Below are positions 48,643-58,146 of a stretch of DNA of 62,370 nt, one piece after another. How positions within the stretch are numbered: position 1 is the first letter of the stretch; each line of letters opens with the position of its first letter. Location: the NCBI GenBank assembly GCA_043748015.1, contig JAYTOA010000141.1, positions 1 to 62,370 on the forward strand, read 5' to 3'. The position numbers and the translations under genes are program-made. Under the pieces are notes generated by a model that saw only the letters and a list, made by a program, of their open reading frames with translations, made no database searches and was not told the origin of the DNA. This DNA comes from JAIBBG01 sp043748015. GTDB lineage: Bacteria; Bacteroidota; Bacteroidia; Flavobacteriales_D; Sanyastnellaceae.

Positions 48643-48797
48643 GGGCCAAAAGGATTCATTTAGAAATGTGGTTAACTAATCATTAACAGCAATTGAAATT
48701 TATCCTCGGTCGTAGATTTTTTTATTTCTTCTGCAAATGTTTTGACAAAACTAAAAGTTTGGCCACGATTTAACACCGTATTAGCAGCCTTAACAAA

Positions 48798-51788
48798 TCA
48801 ATGCTGAACCAGAACTTTATGCATACTTGTCGAATTCGCAGATTGTAATTGGAAAATGTAGAGGCCATTGGCGAATAGTGAAGTATTTACTTCTAGCATG
48901 TTTTCTCTACTTTTCGAATTGAATTCCTGCAATCGCCCGAATGAATCGTAAATGCGAATTTGAAAAGTGTTCTTCGAATTTGTGAGAATCTGCAAAACGT
49001 CATTCGCCGGTATTGGGAATAATTGAACCTGATCCATTGTTATGTCGTTGGTTGATGTCATCACCAACATTGTTGTAGCGCCACATCCGTTTGCAGTAAT
49101 TCCGGTAAGGCTGTACACAACACCATCATCGGGCTGTGAAGTAGATCCGATAATAGTTGCTCCATCAATTAACCATGTCACCTCTTCGAATAAATCGCAA
49201 TTGGTACATTCCACCGTTGACACTTCGACATTGTGTATGAGAATAGGAGAAATCACCGGAAATACGTTCACAGGAATTATGTAATTTCCTACAACACCAG
49301 ATAAAGTGCATTCCATTGTAATCGGATACTCTCCAGGAACAGTGTATTCATGTTGCACAGCGCCCTGAAAATTCTGCGATCCCTGGCCATCTCCAAAATT
49401 AATAGTACATGAAGTTCCGGATGGTAACAAGGACAAATCAGTAGCTGTGATTGTGAGTGGTGCACATGCAGAATTTGTATTGGTAACAAACAAGGGCTGT
49501 AAGAGCAAAAATGGCTCGGACAATGTCACACATCCGGTAAGATTTTCAAGATAAAGCGAATAATTACCATTGACAAAATTACCATTTGAAGTTATGTCTA
49601 AATTAGAATTTTGAGATACGGAAAGAGCCTGGTTTTCGTAGAACCATGAATACTGATCGGTTCCGCAATTTGTACAGCTTAGCAAATAATTTTCATTGTC
49701 ATATGTAATGATTGGACTGGCTGGATTGGCAATTACATTAATGAGTATCGTTGTGTCAGCGACGGCATTATTGTAGTTGTATGTATACACAAGCTCGTAT
49801 AAGCCTGGTGAATCGATAGTGTATTCAAATTGCGCAGAGCATTGGCTATTGATAATGTCTCCATTCAAAGTGTAGTTGCATGCTGAATTTCCATCAATTT
49901 CGTTGTTGTTCTGGAGTGTGAAATTCAAAGGAGCACAGCCGGTCAGTGTGTTGACACTTATTGAGGTATAGAGATACTCGCACTGACCATTGTCAAAGTT
50001 GGAATTTGGGTCGAAATTCAGTGCAATCGGATCTGTGCAGCCAGGATATAGGCAAGAGCCGTTATCATAGTTGACAGTTGAATTATAATTTGCAGCAAGT
50101 GGATCTAGGCATCCGCCTACAACGCAAGTGCCATCATCAAAATTTGCTGTTGGAGCATAATTATCTGCTGCAGGATTGCTACAGCCGGGGTACAAACAAC
50201 TTCCATCATTGATGGATGCCAATGGACTGTAGTTTGAAGCGCCTGCGTCGTTGCAACCTGGTTGCGCTATATCTGAGAAAATATTCATTCTAACCATGGG
50301 TATGGTGCTGCTCACGAATGTGGCATTGACGGCTTTAAATCTGATCAAGGAAGATTCACCGGGACTCATTCCACTTCGCGCAACCACAACAGTTTGTGTG
50401 GAATCAATTTCAGTTAAGGCAACAAAATAAATACTATCAACTGCAAGCTGAAATGGCGACAACATTTGTAGCGTGATCATTTTCTCGTCTCCAACTGCGT
50501 TGAGATTTGCGGCGTTTACGTATGCATCTGCTGTGACCGTTAGGATGGTGTCCATCGCCTGATTATAAATGTATCCACGCAATCCCGCTCCAATCTGCGT
50601 ACCCTCTGCGACGGCAACTTGCAATGAGTGACAAAAGGTGTTCGGCTTAAACGCCTGGTAAAAGCAACCTGCTTCCATAATATAAGGGTCATAGGTTGCT
50701 GATGGAGTGTAAGTATTGACCATTTTTTTCTCGTCGCGCGCATATGTGTATTGCGTGATGGAATAATCGAGTGAATCAATATTATTTGCAGGTGTCTGAT
50801 CTATTTGATCCTGTTCCAGTGAATAGTAAATTTTGTAATTTCCAATTGTCGAAGGATTGGTGTATTCAGGAGTAATACTCATGTTTTGAATCGTGTTGGC
50901 CGGCACCGTCAGAGGAATACTGGTCGAATTAAATGTTTCAGTAATTCCATCTAAAACAATTCGCGTTCTTAAGTTTGTATTTGTCTGCGCATTAACTCCC
51001 ACGTTGGTGCATTTTCCCCTGAAATTGAAAGGAGGTATAATCAGCAACGGATATCTGTCATATTCAAGATCCAACAATTCTGCAGTCGAGTTTGGACCAC
51101 TATTCAAAGTATAACTCTTGGAGCTGAGCATAACATCATTCTGATTTGGCTCATAAATAGTAATGTCGTCAAGTAACCACCAATAGTATGTTCCCTGAAA
51201 AACGAATCTAAATCGAACAGATGTTTCGCCCTGTACGTAAGATGAAACGTTTACTGATTTCCATTCAACATTTGGTGATTGCGGCCCCGAGTTCGTGATG
51301 ATATCCGTCCAGATAATTCCGCCATCCACAGAAATCTGAACTTTTGTGGAACCCTGAAAAACTCTGTATTGTTGTTGAAATGTGAGGACGGCACCTGTGA
51401 GAGTTGAAAGGTCCAATGGTTCTGTGATGAGCCAGGCTGTGTGCGGAGCAGGATCTATGCCCGTGCCGAATCCGGTTCCGCAGGCCGTTCCCGCATCGTC
51501 CCAATAGTTACTATCAAATATTACAAATCCATTGGCACGGGTACCGGATTGAAGGGGTTGCGCTATTCCAGAACAAGAGCCTCTTGCTCCAACATTAGAG
51601 TCTGGAACTGTATTGGGGCCACGATATTCCCATTGAGCAATATTGTTTGTGCTTGATATTCCCGCAATCCAACTAGAAGGAATGCCATTCGCAAAATCCC
51701 AATTGTAAATTGGATTTCCAAGTACCTGACCAAAACTTTCGACCGAAAAAATTGCAGTGAATAAAAGAATAATGGCGATTTTTTTCAT
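48798..51788 (-). CDS. Large T9SS type A surface protein with cleaved-adhesin-like domain and Cys repeats
   Basis: A 996-residue secreted protein. A signal peptide (KKIAIILLFTAIFSVESFGQ) precedes a jelly-roll of the cleaved-adhesin/MAM type (IYNWDFANGIPSSWIAG ... GAVLTFQQQYRVFQGSTKVQISVDGGIIWTD ... WWLLDDITIYEP). A middle region of beta domains follows. About residues 509-604 hold four copies of a ~25-residue Cys repeat (GCxDPxAxNYxxxAxxDDGxC). PKD-like segments come next (CAPLTITATDLS, FGDGQGSQNFQGAVQHEYTVPGEY). The end is a type A sorting domain (VQLFPIPANDVLQIL ... LFANGLYIFQLQ ... KVLVQH). It probably ends up on the cell surface. I prefer ATG 51788, which starts the signal; ATG 51815 is also possible. 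Confidence 0.85.
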   Translation of the reverse strand: MKKIAIILLFTAIFSVESFGQVLGNPIYNWDFANGIPSSWIAGISSTNNIAQWEYRGPNTVPDSNVGARGSCSGIAQPLQSGTRANGFVIFDSNYWDDAGTACGTGFGTGIDPAPHTAWLITEPLDLSTLTGAVLTFQQQYRVFQGSTKVQISVDGGIIWTDIITNSGPQSPNVEWKSVNVSSYVQGETSVRFRFVFQGTYYWWLLDDITIYEPNQNDVMLSSKSYTLNSGPNSTAELLDLEYDRYPLLIIPPFNFRGKCTNVGVNAQTNTNLRTRIVLDGITETFNSTSIPLTVPANTIQNMSITPEYTNPSTIGNYKIYYSLEQDQIDQTPANNIDSLDYSITQYTYARDEKKMVNTYTPSATYDPYIMEAGCFYQAFKPNTFCHSLQVAVAEGTQIGAGLRGYIYNQAMDTILTVTADAYVNAANLNAVGDEKMITLQMLSPFQLAVDSIYFVALTEIDSTQTVVVARSGMSPGESSLIRFKAVNATFVSSTIPMVRMNIFSDIAQPGCNDAGASNYSPLASINDGSCLYPGCSNPAADNYAPTANFDDGTCVVGGCLDPLAANYNSTVNYDNGSCLYPGCTDPIALNFDPNSNFDNGQCEYLYTSISVNTLTGCAPLNFTLQNNNEIDGNSACNYTLNGDIINSQCSAQFEYTIDSPGLYELVYTYNYNNAVADTTILINVIANPASPIITYDNENYLLSCTNCGTDQYSWFYENQALSVSQNSNLDITSNGNFVNGNYSLYLENLTGCVTLSEPFLLLQPLFVTNTNSACAPLTITATDLSLLPSGTSCTINFGDGQGSQNFQGAVQHEYTVPGEYPITMECTLSGVVGNYIIPVNVFPVISPILIHNVEVSTVECTNCDLFEEVTWLIDGATIIGSTSQPDDGVVYSLTGITANGCGATTMLVMTSTNDITMDQVQLFPIPANDVLQILTNSKNTFQIRIYDSFGRLQEFNSKSRENMLEVNTSLFANGLYIFQLQSANSTSMHKVLVQH
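49975..50262 (-). repeat. Four tandem Cys-rich modules (GCxDPxAxNY...DDGxC) within the T9SS protein
   Basis: Four protein-level repeats of about 25 residues, each starting GC and ending D(N)G-x-C: GCNDAGASNYSPLASINDGSC, GCSNPAADNYAP..., GCLDPLAANYNS..., GCTDPIALNFDP.... The repeats are diverged at the DNA level. Each unit has two Cys and acidic residues placed like a calcium loop. Coordinates are approximate. Confidence 0.7.
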
Positions 51789-51836
51789 GAATAGAAATAC
51801 AGTTAACGTTTTCATTTACCCTAAGGAATACACATG

Positions 51837-51844
51837 CGAAAATA
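51837..51844 (-). promoter_or_regulatory. Putative -7 element TATTTTCG of the large T9SS protein gene
   Basis: The minus strand reads TATTTTCG, following the local TAnnTTyG pattern, 48 nt before the ATG at 51788 and 21 nt before the alternative ATG at 51815. Confidence 0.3.
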
Positions 51845-51868
51845 CTGACTGAAGTCCGAGAACGGATT

Positions 51869-52771
51869 TCATTCATCGCGACTTTTAACAACACCGTTTT
51901 TCCAGTTGTTGAAAATATCAAGGATGATTCCATCTGCCAGTCCAATCTTCGGAACAATCATTTCTTTTATGGCGGCATAACCCATGAGTCGTAAATAGAT
52001 TTCGCATGCGGGAATAATCACATCCGCCCTGTCGGGCTTGAGCTTTAATTTTGTTATTCGTTGATCAACTGTGTGCGAATTGAGCATTGTATATTGGTCT
52101 TCAAGTTCCTTAATCTTCAAATATTCGTTTTGCTTTTTTCCCTGAATTTTAAAAATTGAGTTGATATTTCCACCGGTTCCAATTGCGGTGAGTTTGTCAC
52201 TTTTCGAGTTAGCTGACTGAATCCAATTGCGGGCAGATTCCCATACTGGTTTTTTTACTGTTGAAGAAAGCATCCTTACAGTGCCAATATCGAAAGACTG
52301 GCTTTTGATTCTTTTTCCTTTTTTGATGATTGTTAGTTCTGTGCTTCCGCCGCCTACATCTATATATAAATAGTCCGCCTGATCATTCAATTTTTGTGCG
52401 AAGTAGTTCTTGAAAATCAAATTGGCCTCATCGTCTCCACTTAAAATCTCTATCTGGATGTTGGCTTCTTTCTCAACCCTTTTTAATATTTCTTTCCTGT
52501 TAGCCGCTTCTCTCATGGCAGATGTCGCACAAGCCCTGAATATTTCGATGCCATGTACATCCATAAGATACCAAAATGCTCTCATCGTTTTCACGAGCTG
52601 TTTGATTTTGTTTTCCGACAAAATACCGGTTTGAAAAACATCGTCGCCCAACCTAACCGGCACGCGTGTCAATGAAACTTTCTCAATGTGATATTGATCG
52701 CCATCCATGTGAACCTCTTCAATGAGAAGTCTGATGGCGTTGGATCCTATGTCGATTGCTGCAAATTTCAA
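51869..52771 (-). CDS. Ppx/GppA-family exopolyphosphatase, TTG start
   Basis: A 300-residue enzyme of the Ppx/GppA phosphatase family (ASKHA fold), which removes terminal phosphate from polyphosphate or the gamma/5'-phosphate from pppGpp. Motifs: FAAIDIGSNAIRLLIEEV, RACATSAMREAANRKEI, YLYIDVGGGSTELTII (phosphate-binding Gly-rich loop), TAIGTGGNINSIFKI and RADVIIPACEIYL. It lacks the C-terminal HD-type extension of long Ppx proteins, as in short Bacteroidota forms. The start must be TTG at 52771; its TTGA overlaps the ppk1 TGA by 4 nt, so it is translated in step with ppk1. Together they make and degrade polyphosphate. Confidence 0.9.
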   Translation of the reverse strand: MKFAAIDIGSNAIRLLIEEVHMDGDQYHIEKVSLTRVPVRLGDDVFQTGILSENKIKQLVKTMRAFWYLMDVHGIEIFRACATSAMREAANRKEILKRVEKEANIQIEILSGDDEANLIFKNYFAQKLNDQADYLYIDVGGGSTELTIIKKGKRIKSQSFDIGTVRMLSSTVKKPVWESARNWIQSANSKSDKLTAIGTGGNINSIFKIQGKKQNEYLKIKELEDQYTMLNSHTVDQRITKLKLKPDRADVIIPACEIYLRLMGYAAIKEMIVPKIGLADGIILDIFNNWKNGVVKSRDE

Positions 52772-54864
52772 ATGTTGGATTTTTTAGTTTCTGTTTTGGC
52801 TTTTCCCATTTCTTGTAGTTGCGAGTAGAATTTAAGTTGTGTATCCATACAGTTTGGGTCGTCAGGGGAATTTATATATGCGTTCTTAAGTGACTTTTCG
52901 ATATTCCGCGCCTTAGCCATTGGACTCAATTGGATATCTAGAAACTTCTGCAATTCGTCTTTCAATTTTTCATCGTACACAGGGCACGTTACTTCAATTC
53001 GATGATCAATATTGCGCACCATCCAATCGGCACTTGAAATAAAATAGAGTGGTTTTCCTCCATTGCTAAAGACGATGACCCTGCTGTGTTCGAGGAAGCG
53101 TCCTACGATACTAATGACTTCGATGTTTTCACTCTTTCCTTTTATACCAGGGATGAGAGAGCAGATTCCGCGTATGATGAGCTTTATTTTCACGCCGGCC
53201 TCACTTGCTTCATACAATTTTCGAATCATGCTTGCATCAACCAGGTTATTCAATTTAATGGTGATCCATGCCTGTTTTCCTTTTTCTGCAAGTGCGATTT
53301 CCTTATTGATCAACTCCGTGAATTTTCTTCGCGTTCCAAAGGGCGACACCACCAAGTGTCTGTGTGCCATCCTTTGAAAATTATTTTCGAAAAATTCAAA
53401 AAGTCTTCGCACTTCACTGCCTATTTCTTTACGAGCTGTCAATAGAGAAATGTCTGTGTAAACCAAAGAAGTTTTTTCGTGAAAATTACCTGTGCCGACA
53501 TGAGTGTATCTCACTGTTTTGGTTCCTTCTTTTCGACTGATTTGAATGAGTTTACTATGAACTTTCAATCCCGGAACACCGGGAATTACTCTTACACCGG
53601 CTTCTTGCAACATGTTTGAAACGGTGATGTTGTTTTCTTCATCAAACCTCGCTTGTAACTCAACCACGGCGATTACTCGTTTGCCATTCCTTGCTGCATT
53701 GATAAGTGCATTTACAATTTGCGAATTTTTTGCAACGCGGTATAGCGTAATTCGAATGGTACGCACATGATTGTCTTGAGATGCTTCACGCAATAAATCG
53801 ATGATGTAGTTGAAATCATGATATGGAAAATGAAGCATGATATCACCGGATCTGATCGCGTCAATCATGCTTTTGTTTTTGCTGATTGCGGGATGACTTA
53901 GTCGACGTAAAGGTTCATAAATCAACTCTTTTCGATTGAAATCAGGAAACGACATCAAGTCTTTTTTGCTGTGATATCGACCAATTGCAGTGATACTTTG
54001 AGAAGATTTACTTTTTATTTTTTTGAGTATGAAATCAATGAACTCAATTGAGATTTGACTGTCATATGCGATTCTAACATATTGTCCTTTTTTGCGCTCT
54101 CTCAAGCTCCTTGACATTTTTTCCACGAAACTTTTCGATAGATCGTCATCAATGTCAAGTTCGGCATCACGTGTAGTTTGAAACGCATAGGCCGAGATGC
54201 GGTCGTATTGCTGCGCCGTGAATAATTTGTGAATATGCAATCTGATGATATCATCGACATACATGACATAGGTTTTCCCATTCACATCCTCCGGCATAAT
54301 TACAAATCGATTGATTTTTTCCGGTAACTCGAGCAATGCGAATTGATCTACATGTGTTTTTGGTTTACGATGTAATTCCAACGCGAAATAAATGCGATTG
54401 TCATTTAACTGTGGAAACGGAATTTTGCTTGTAAGAATGATCGGGATCAAATGAGGCTTAAGCTGAATTTCAAAGTATTCCTGTACATATTTTACATGTT
54501 CCTTTTTTATCGTTTTATCATTCAGAATGATGATGCCTTTCGACTCAAATTCTGAAATCAGTCGCGCATACACTATATCAAATTGAACTTTTTGTTTTAG
54601 AACTATCTGATCAATTTGAGCCAACGTTTCCTTTGGGTCGAAATCCATTGGGTCAATTGGTTTTTTAGTAAGTCCGGCGGCACGACGCAATGTTGCTACA
54701 CGAACTTTGAAAAATTCATCGAGATTATTACTGTATATACCCAAAAATCGCATGCGCTCTGTGAGCGGAACAGAATTATCTTCTGCTTCCTGAAGAACTC
54801 TTTCATTGAATGCCAGCCAGGATATTTCTCTATTGATAAACTCTGATTTGATTTTTTTGCTCAT
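52768..54864 (-). CDS. ppk1: Polyphosphate kinase 1
   Basis: A 698-residue PPK1, which reversibly polymerises the gamma phosphate of ATP into polyphosphate at the membrane. Signatures: FINREISWLAFNERVLQEAED at the N-terminus, LRFLGIYSNNLDEFFKVRVA, MLHFPYHDFNYIIDLLREAS, and the phospho-His region VRYTHVGTGNFHEKTSLVYTDISLLTA. Then IRGICSLIPG and RFLEHSRVIVF (second conserved His) follow, with the final SADWMVRNIDHRIEV. Length is standard. ATG 54864 is preceded by a -7-like box at 54891-54898. It is the first gene of a two-gene operon with the ppx-type gene. Confidence 0.96.
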   Translation of the reverse strand: MSKKIKSEFINREISWLAFNERVLQEAEDNSVPLTERMRFLGIYSNNLDEFFKVRVATLRRAAGLTKKPIDPMDFDPKETLAQIDQIVLKQKVQFDIVYARLISEFESKGIIILNDKTIKKEHVKYVQEYFEIQLKPHLIPIILTSKIPFPQLNDNRIYFALELHRKPKTHVDQFALLELPEKINRFVIMPEDVNGKTYVMYVDDIIRLHIHKLFTAQQYDRISAYAFQTTRDAELDIDDDLSKSFVEKMSRSLRERKKGQYVRIAYDSQISIEFIDFILKKIKSKSSQSITAIGRYHSKKDLMSFPDFNRKELIYEPLRRLSHPAISKNKSMIDAIRSGDIMLHFPYHDFNYIIDLLREASQDNHVRTIRITLYRVAKNSQIVNALINAARNGKRVIAVVELQARFDEENNITVSNMLQEAGVRVIPGVPGLKVHSKLIQISRKEGTKTVRYTHVGTGNFHEKTSLVYTDISLLTARKEIGSEVRRLFEFFENNFQRMAHRHLVVSPFGTRRKFTELINKEIALAEKGKQAWITIKLNNLVDASMIRKLYEASEAGVKIKLIIRGICSLIPGIKGKSENIEVISIVGRFLEHSRVIVFSNGGKPLYFISSADWMVRNIDHRIEVTCPVYDEKLKDELQKFLDIQLSPMAKARNIEKSLKNAYINSPDDPNCMDTQLKFYSQLQEMGKAKTETKKSNI

Positions 54865-54890
54865 AACAATCCAAGACCTTTGAATAGTTG

Positions 54891-54898
54891 CAAAGGTA
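54891..54898 (-). promoter_or_regulatory. Putative -7 element TACCTTTG upstream of ppk1
   Basis: The minus strand reads TACCTTTG (TAnnTTTG), ending 26 nt before the ppk1 ATG. It is divergent from the promoter at 54930-54959, so the two promoters are within about 40 nt of each other. Confidence 0.45.
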
Positions 54899-54929
54899 AT
54901 TCGCTCAGCTTAGCGCGGATTTAATTCTT

Positions 54930-54959
54930 TTGTAATGAGAACACAACGGACTAAGTTTG
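54930..54959 (+). promoter_or_regulatory. Promoter TTG-N19-TAAGTTTG, probably giving a leaderless transcript
   Basis: TTG at 54930-54932 and TAAGTTTG at 54952-54959 with exactly 19 nt between match the Bacteroidota consensus. The -7 box ends 6 nt before the ATG at 54966, so the expected start point falls on or next to the start codon. Confidence 0.6.
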
Positions 54960-54965
54960 TCGCCG

Positions 54966-55517
54966 ATGTTATCATTGAGAAAAATAGCCAGTTATCGGAT
55001 ATCAATTCGTTTAGCCGTAAGGGTTGTTTTGTTTTTCTCTATTGTGAACATCAACGTTGTTAGCCTCATTCTCTTTGAGATGCAGCATCATGCACTTACC
55101 AAACAATTTGAAAGAAATCTTCTGAATGGTGTTGATAGCAGTTCTGTCAAAACGTTTACTTTTTCTCCGGAAGAGACACTTTCTCTTATTCGGCCGGATA
55201 AACATGAGTTTAAAGTAGAAGATGAAACCTTTGATATTATCAGTGAAGTTTTTGAAAATGGTCGCGTGACTATTCGTTGCATTGCAGATGCTGAAGAAAA
55301 GCGAATCGAAAAGGCCGCATCAGATATGGCTTCACGATCGCATGAAAGCGACAGTGATCATGTTCAAATGACAAAGGTTCTCTTGTTTCATTCTCAAAAT
55401 CCATCGATCACATGGATAGACGACATCTGCTTGATCGAATTCATGGCAACGAATTTTGTTATGTCAAATCAATTCAAATTTGGTGTTGATCCTCATCCGC
55501 CGGATGTTACTGCCTAG
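54966..55517 (+). CDS. Membrane-anchored protein of unknown function
   Basis: A 183-residue protein with a basic N-terminus and one hydrophobic segment (about residues 14-38: LAVRVVLFFSIVNINVVSLILFEM). The soluble part of ~145 residues (residues 40-183) contains KTFTFSPEETLSLIRPDKHEFKVEDETFDIISEVFENGRVTIRCIADAEEKRIEKAASDM. I do not recognise the family. ATG 54966 is preferred because the earlier in-frame TTG (54957) lies inside the -7 box. The gene is followed after ~180 nt by a TonB-dependent receptor on the same strand, and similar small anchored proteins often precede receptors in Bacteroidota, so a role in metal uptake is possible but unproven. Confidence 0.65.
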   Translation: MLSLRKIASYRISIRLAVRVVLFFSIVNINVVSLILFEMQHHALTKQFERNLLNGVDSSSVKTFTFSPEETLSLIRPDKHEFKVEDETFDIISEVFENGRVTIRCIADAEEKRIEKAASDMASRSHESDSDHVQMTKVLLFHSQNPSITWIDDICLIEFMATNFVMSNQFKFGVDPHPPDVTA

Positions 55518-55698
55518 TCCGACATTTGTTCGGTAGATGCGAATTTTTTTTCGCACTGTCAATTCAAAATAATTTTAAATATTGTTTCGGCCCATGAACT
55601 GCCGGAATGCAATTTCGAAATTTCAAAACACGCTATTTCTATTGGTGCTTTGTGCTTCAATTGAAATGGACTTTTAGAAATAAAAAAAATGATTTCTG

Positions 55699-58146
55699 AT
55701 GAAAAAACAAATACTCGTTTTATTCTTATTCATTGTCACCGTGTCGAATTTGAAGGCACAAATGATAAGTGTTCGCGATAAAGTAACACTTGAAAAACTA
55801 CCCGGCGTTGTGATTACTGCCGGTGCCGAAGTCGCTCTTACAACAGACCAATCCGGCAATGTCGATATCACACCTTTTAAGGACAATCCTTCGATCAAGT
55901 TTCACATGATAGGCTACCAGTCTGTGACAATGAGTTATTTTGAAGTTGCTGCGGCCAAGTGGATTGTTTCTCTTCCGGAAAAAAGTTTTTATACCAATGA
56001 AGTGGTTGTTTCAGCCTCGAAATTTGAGGAGAAACGCGATGATGTTGCACAGCAAATTCAAGTAATCGGGCAAACGGATTTGCGCTTTATGAATCAGCAG
56101 ACAACTGGTGACGTATTGAATCAAAGCGGCAACGTGATGGTTCAGAAAAGTCAGCAAGGAGGCGGAAGTCCAATCATTCGCGGTTTTGAAGCCAACAAAG
56201 TTTTAATAGTTGTAGATGGAGTTCGGATGAACAATGCCATCTATCGGGGAGGTCATCTTCAAGATGTAATCACACTGGATAATTCTATTATGGAAAAGAT
56301 GGAAGTTGTATTTGGACCCGGTTCTGTTGTTTATGGTAGTGATGCACTCGGCGGCGTAATGCATTTTTACACCCGCAATCCGGAATTTTCGCGTGATACT
56401 ATTGCACATATAAAAGGCAATGCTTTTGTAAGGCATGGTACATCAAACCAGGAATTGACTGGTCATGCAGATGTGAATATCGGAGGGAAGAAATTTTCAT
56501 CGTTGAGCAGTATCACTTTTTCTTCGTTTGATGATTTGAGACAGGGCAATGTTCGGAGCCCTTATCAATTGGGCGATTGGGGTCGCACAGAGTATGTGGC
56601 GAGGATTGAAGGAAAAGATAGTATTGTCAATAACAGTAACCCGAATGTGCAAGTAGGGAGCGGTTATAAACAATTTGATTTCATTCAAAAATTGAGCTAC
56701 AAACAAGCAAATGATATTACCCATATCTTGAATATGCAATACAGCACAAGCAGTGATGTGCCACGTTACGACAGGCTCACACAATATCGCAATGGTGCAC
56801 TACGCTTCGCAGAATGGTATTACGGCCCTCAGGAAAGATTGCTCACTTCTTACAACCTCAATTTCTCAAGATCCAACAAGGTGTTCGATCATGCACGGTT
56901 TATTCTTTCCTATCAAGACATTCAACAGAGCAGAAATTCTCGATTGAGAGGGAAGACGACTCTTGAAAGCCAAGTGGAAGATGTTTCCATCATCGCTGCT
57001 AATCTCGATTTTGAAAAAGTTTTGAGAGAACATGAAATTAGATATGGCGCAGAATTCACTTACAACGATGTGCAGAGTGCTGCTACGGCAAGAAATATAG
57101 AGACAGATTCAACATGGAAAATTTCTACGAGATATCCGGACGGTGGTAGCAGCATGCAAAGTGCTGCCGCATACATCACGCATACTTGGGAAGTAGCGCG
57201 ATGGCTGATCATTTCAGAAGGCGCGCGATTGAGCAACGTTCAGTTGAATGCAAATTTCAATGACACCACATTTTTTCCATTTCCATTTAAAACCATTCAA
57301 CAGAACAATACCGCGCTCAACGGCAATGTGAGCTTTGTTTTTAAGCCGGGAGCTGACTGGAAAATTTCATTGCTTGGAAGTACCGGTTTTCGCGCGCCGA
57401 ATGTGGATGATTTGTCAAAGGTTTTCGAAACAGCAGGCGCAATTCGCGATCCCAATACACTGGAACTTCTTGAATATGGCAACCTGATTATTCCAAATCC
57501 AAACCTGAAACCTGAGTATACCTACAATGCAGATTTTGGAATTGCCAAGACAATTCATAAAAAAGTGACCATTGAGGGAACGACTTATTACACCTTATAC
57601 AAGAACGCAATCACTACAGGTAGGGGAATGCTAAATGGCGAAAGCACGGTTTTGTTCAATGGTGATAGCGCAATTGTGAGCACCAGTTTGAATGCAGCCA
57701 ACGCATTCATTTATGGATTCAGCGGACAATTCACTGCGCAGCTCAACAACATCTTCGATATTTCGAGCAGCATCAACTACACCTATGGAAGAATTAAGGA
57801 TGGTGACAAGGCTGAGACGCCTCTTGATCATATTCCTCCGGTTTTTGGTAGAACGGGCTTGAGCATGCAACTCAACAAATTCAGAGGAGAATTATGGACG
57901 ATGTACAATGGATGGAAGCGAATTGGCGACTACAGGTTGGGAGCTGAAGACAATGAATCGAACGCGACGGCTGAAGGAATGCCCGCTTGGTATACATTGA
58001 ATATCCGAGGGACATATCAGATAAGCAATCTGCTTTCAGTACAACTGGCTCTAGAGAATATTCTCGATCAGAATTATCGTCAATTTGCGTCGAACATCAG
58101 TGCTTCAGGAAGGAATCTTATGGTCACTCTTAAGGCAAGATTTTGA
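55699..58146 (+). CDS. TonB-dependent receptor, haem/siderophore-type plug
   Basis: An 815-residue outer-membrane receptor. After the signal (LVLFLFIVTVSNLKAQ) and a short carboxypeptidase-like domain (VRDKVTLEKLPGVVITAGAEVALTTDQSGNVDITPF), the plug reads NSGDVLNQSGNVMVQKSQQGGGSPIIRGFEANKVLIVVDGVRMNNAIYRGGHLQDVITLDNSIMEKMEVVFGPGSVVYGSDALGG-like. The SPIIRGFEANKVLIVVDGVRMNNA stretch is the form found in receptors annotated for haem/haemoglobin or siderophores. The barrel has ~600 residues and ends LMVTLKARF. Precise ligand remains unknown. It is followed by a secreted metalloprotease gene, and the small membrane protein upstream may belong to the same unit. Confidence 0.9.
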   Translation: MKKQILVLFLFIVTVSNLKAQMISVRDKVTLEKLPGVVITAGAEVALTTDQSGNVDITPFKDNPSIKFHMIGYQSVTMSYFEVAAAKWIVSLPEKSFYTNEVVVSASKFEEKRDDVAQQIQVIGQTDLRFMNQQTTGDVLNQSGNVMVQKSQQGGGSPIIRGFEANKVLIVVDGVRMNNAIYRGGHLQDVITLDNSIMEKMEVVFGPGSVVYGSDALGGVMHFYTRNPEFSRDTIAHIKGNAFVRHGTSNQELTGHADVNIGGKKFSSLSSITFSSFDDLRQGNVRSPYQLGDWGRTEYVARIEGKDSIVNNSNPNVQVGSGYKQFDFIQKLSYKQANDITHILNMQYSTSSDVPRYDRLTQYRNGALRFAEWYYGPQERLLTSYNLNFSRSNKVFDHARFILSYQDIQQSRNSRLRGKTTLESQVEDVSIIAANLDFEKVLREHEIRYGAEFTYNDVQSAATARNIETDSTWKISTRYPDGGSSMQSAAAYITHTWEVARWLIISEGARLSNVQLNANFNDTTFFPFPFKTIQQNNTALNGNVSFVFKPGADWKISLLGSTGFRAPNVDDLSKVFETAGAIRDPNTLELLEYGNLIIPNPNLKPEYTYNADFGIAKTIHKKVTIEGTTYYTLYKNAITTGRGMLNGESTVLFNGDSAIVSTSLNAANAFIYGFSGQFTAQLNNIFDISSSINYTYGRIKDGDKAETPLDHIPPVFGRTGLSMQLNKFRGELWTMYNGWKRIGDYRLGAEDNESNATAEGMPAWYTLNIRGTYQISNLLSVQLALENILDQNYRQFASNISASGRNLMVTLKARF

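Noticed and set aside
55538..55555. Hairpin TGCGAA...TTCGCA with a T-rich loop after the small membrane protein gene
   Set aside because: The T-run is in the loop rather than after the stem, so it does not fit an intrinsic terminator; only 6 bp.
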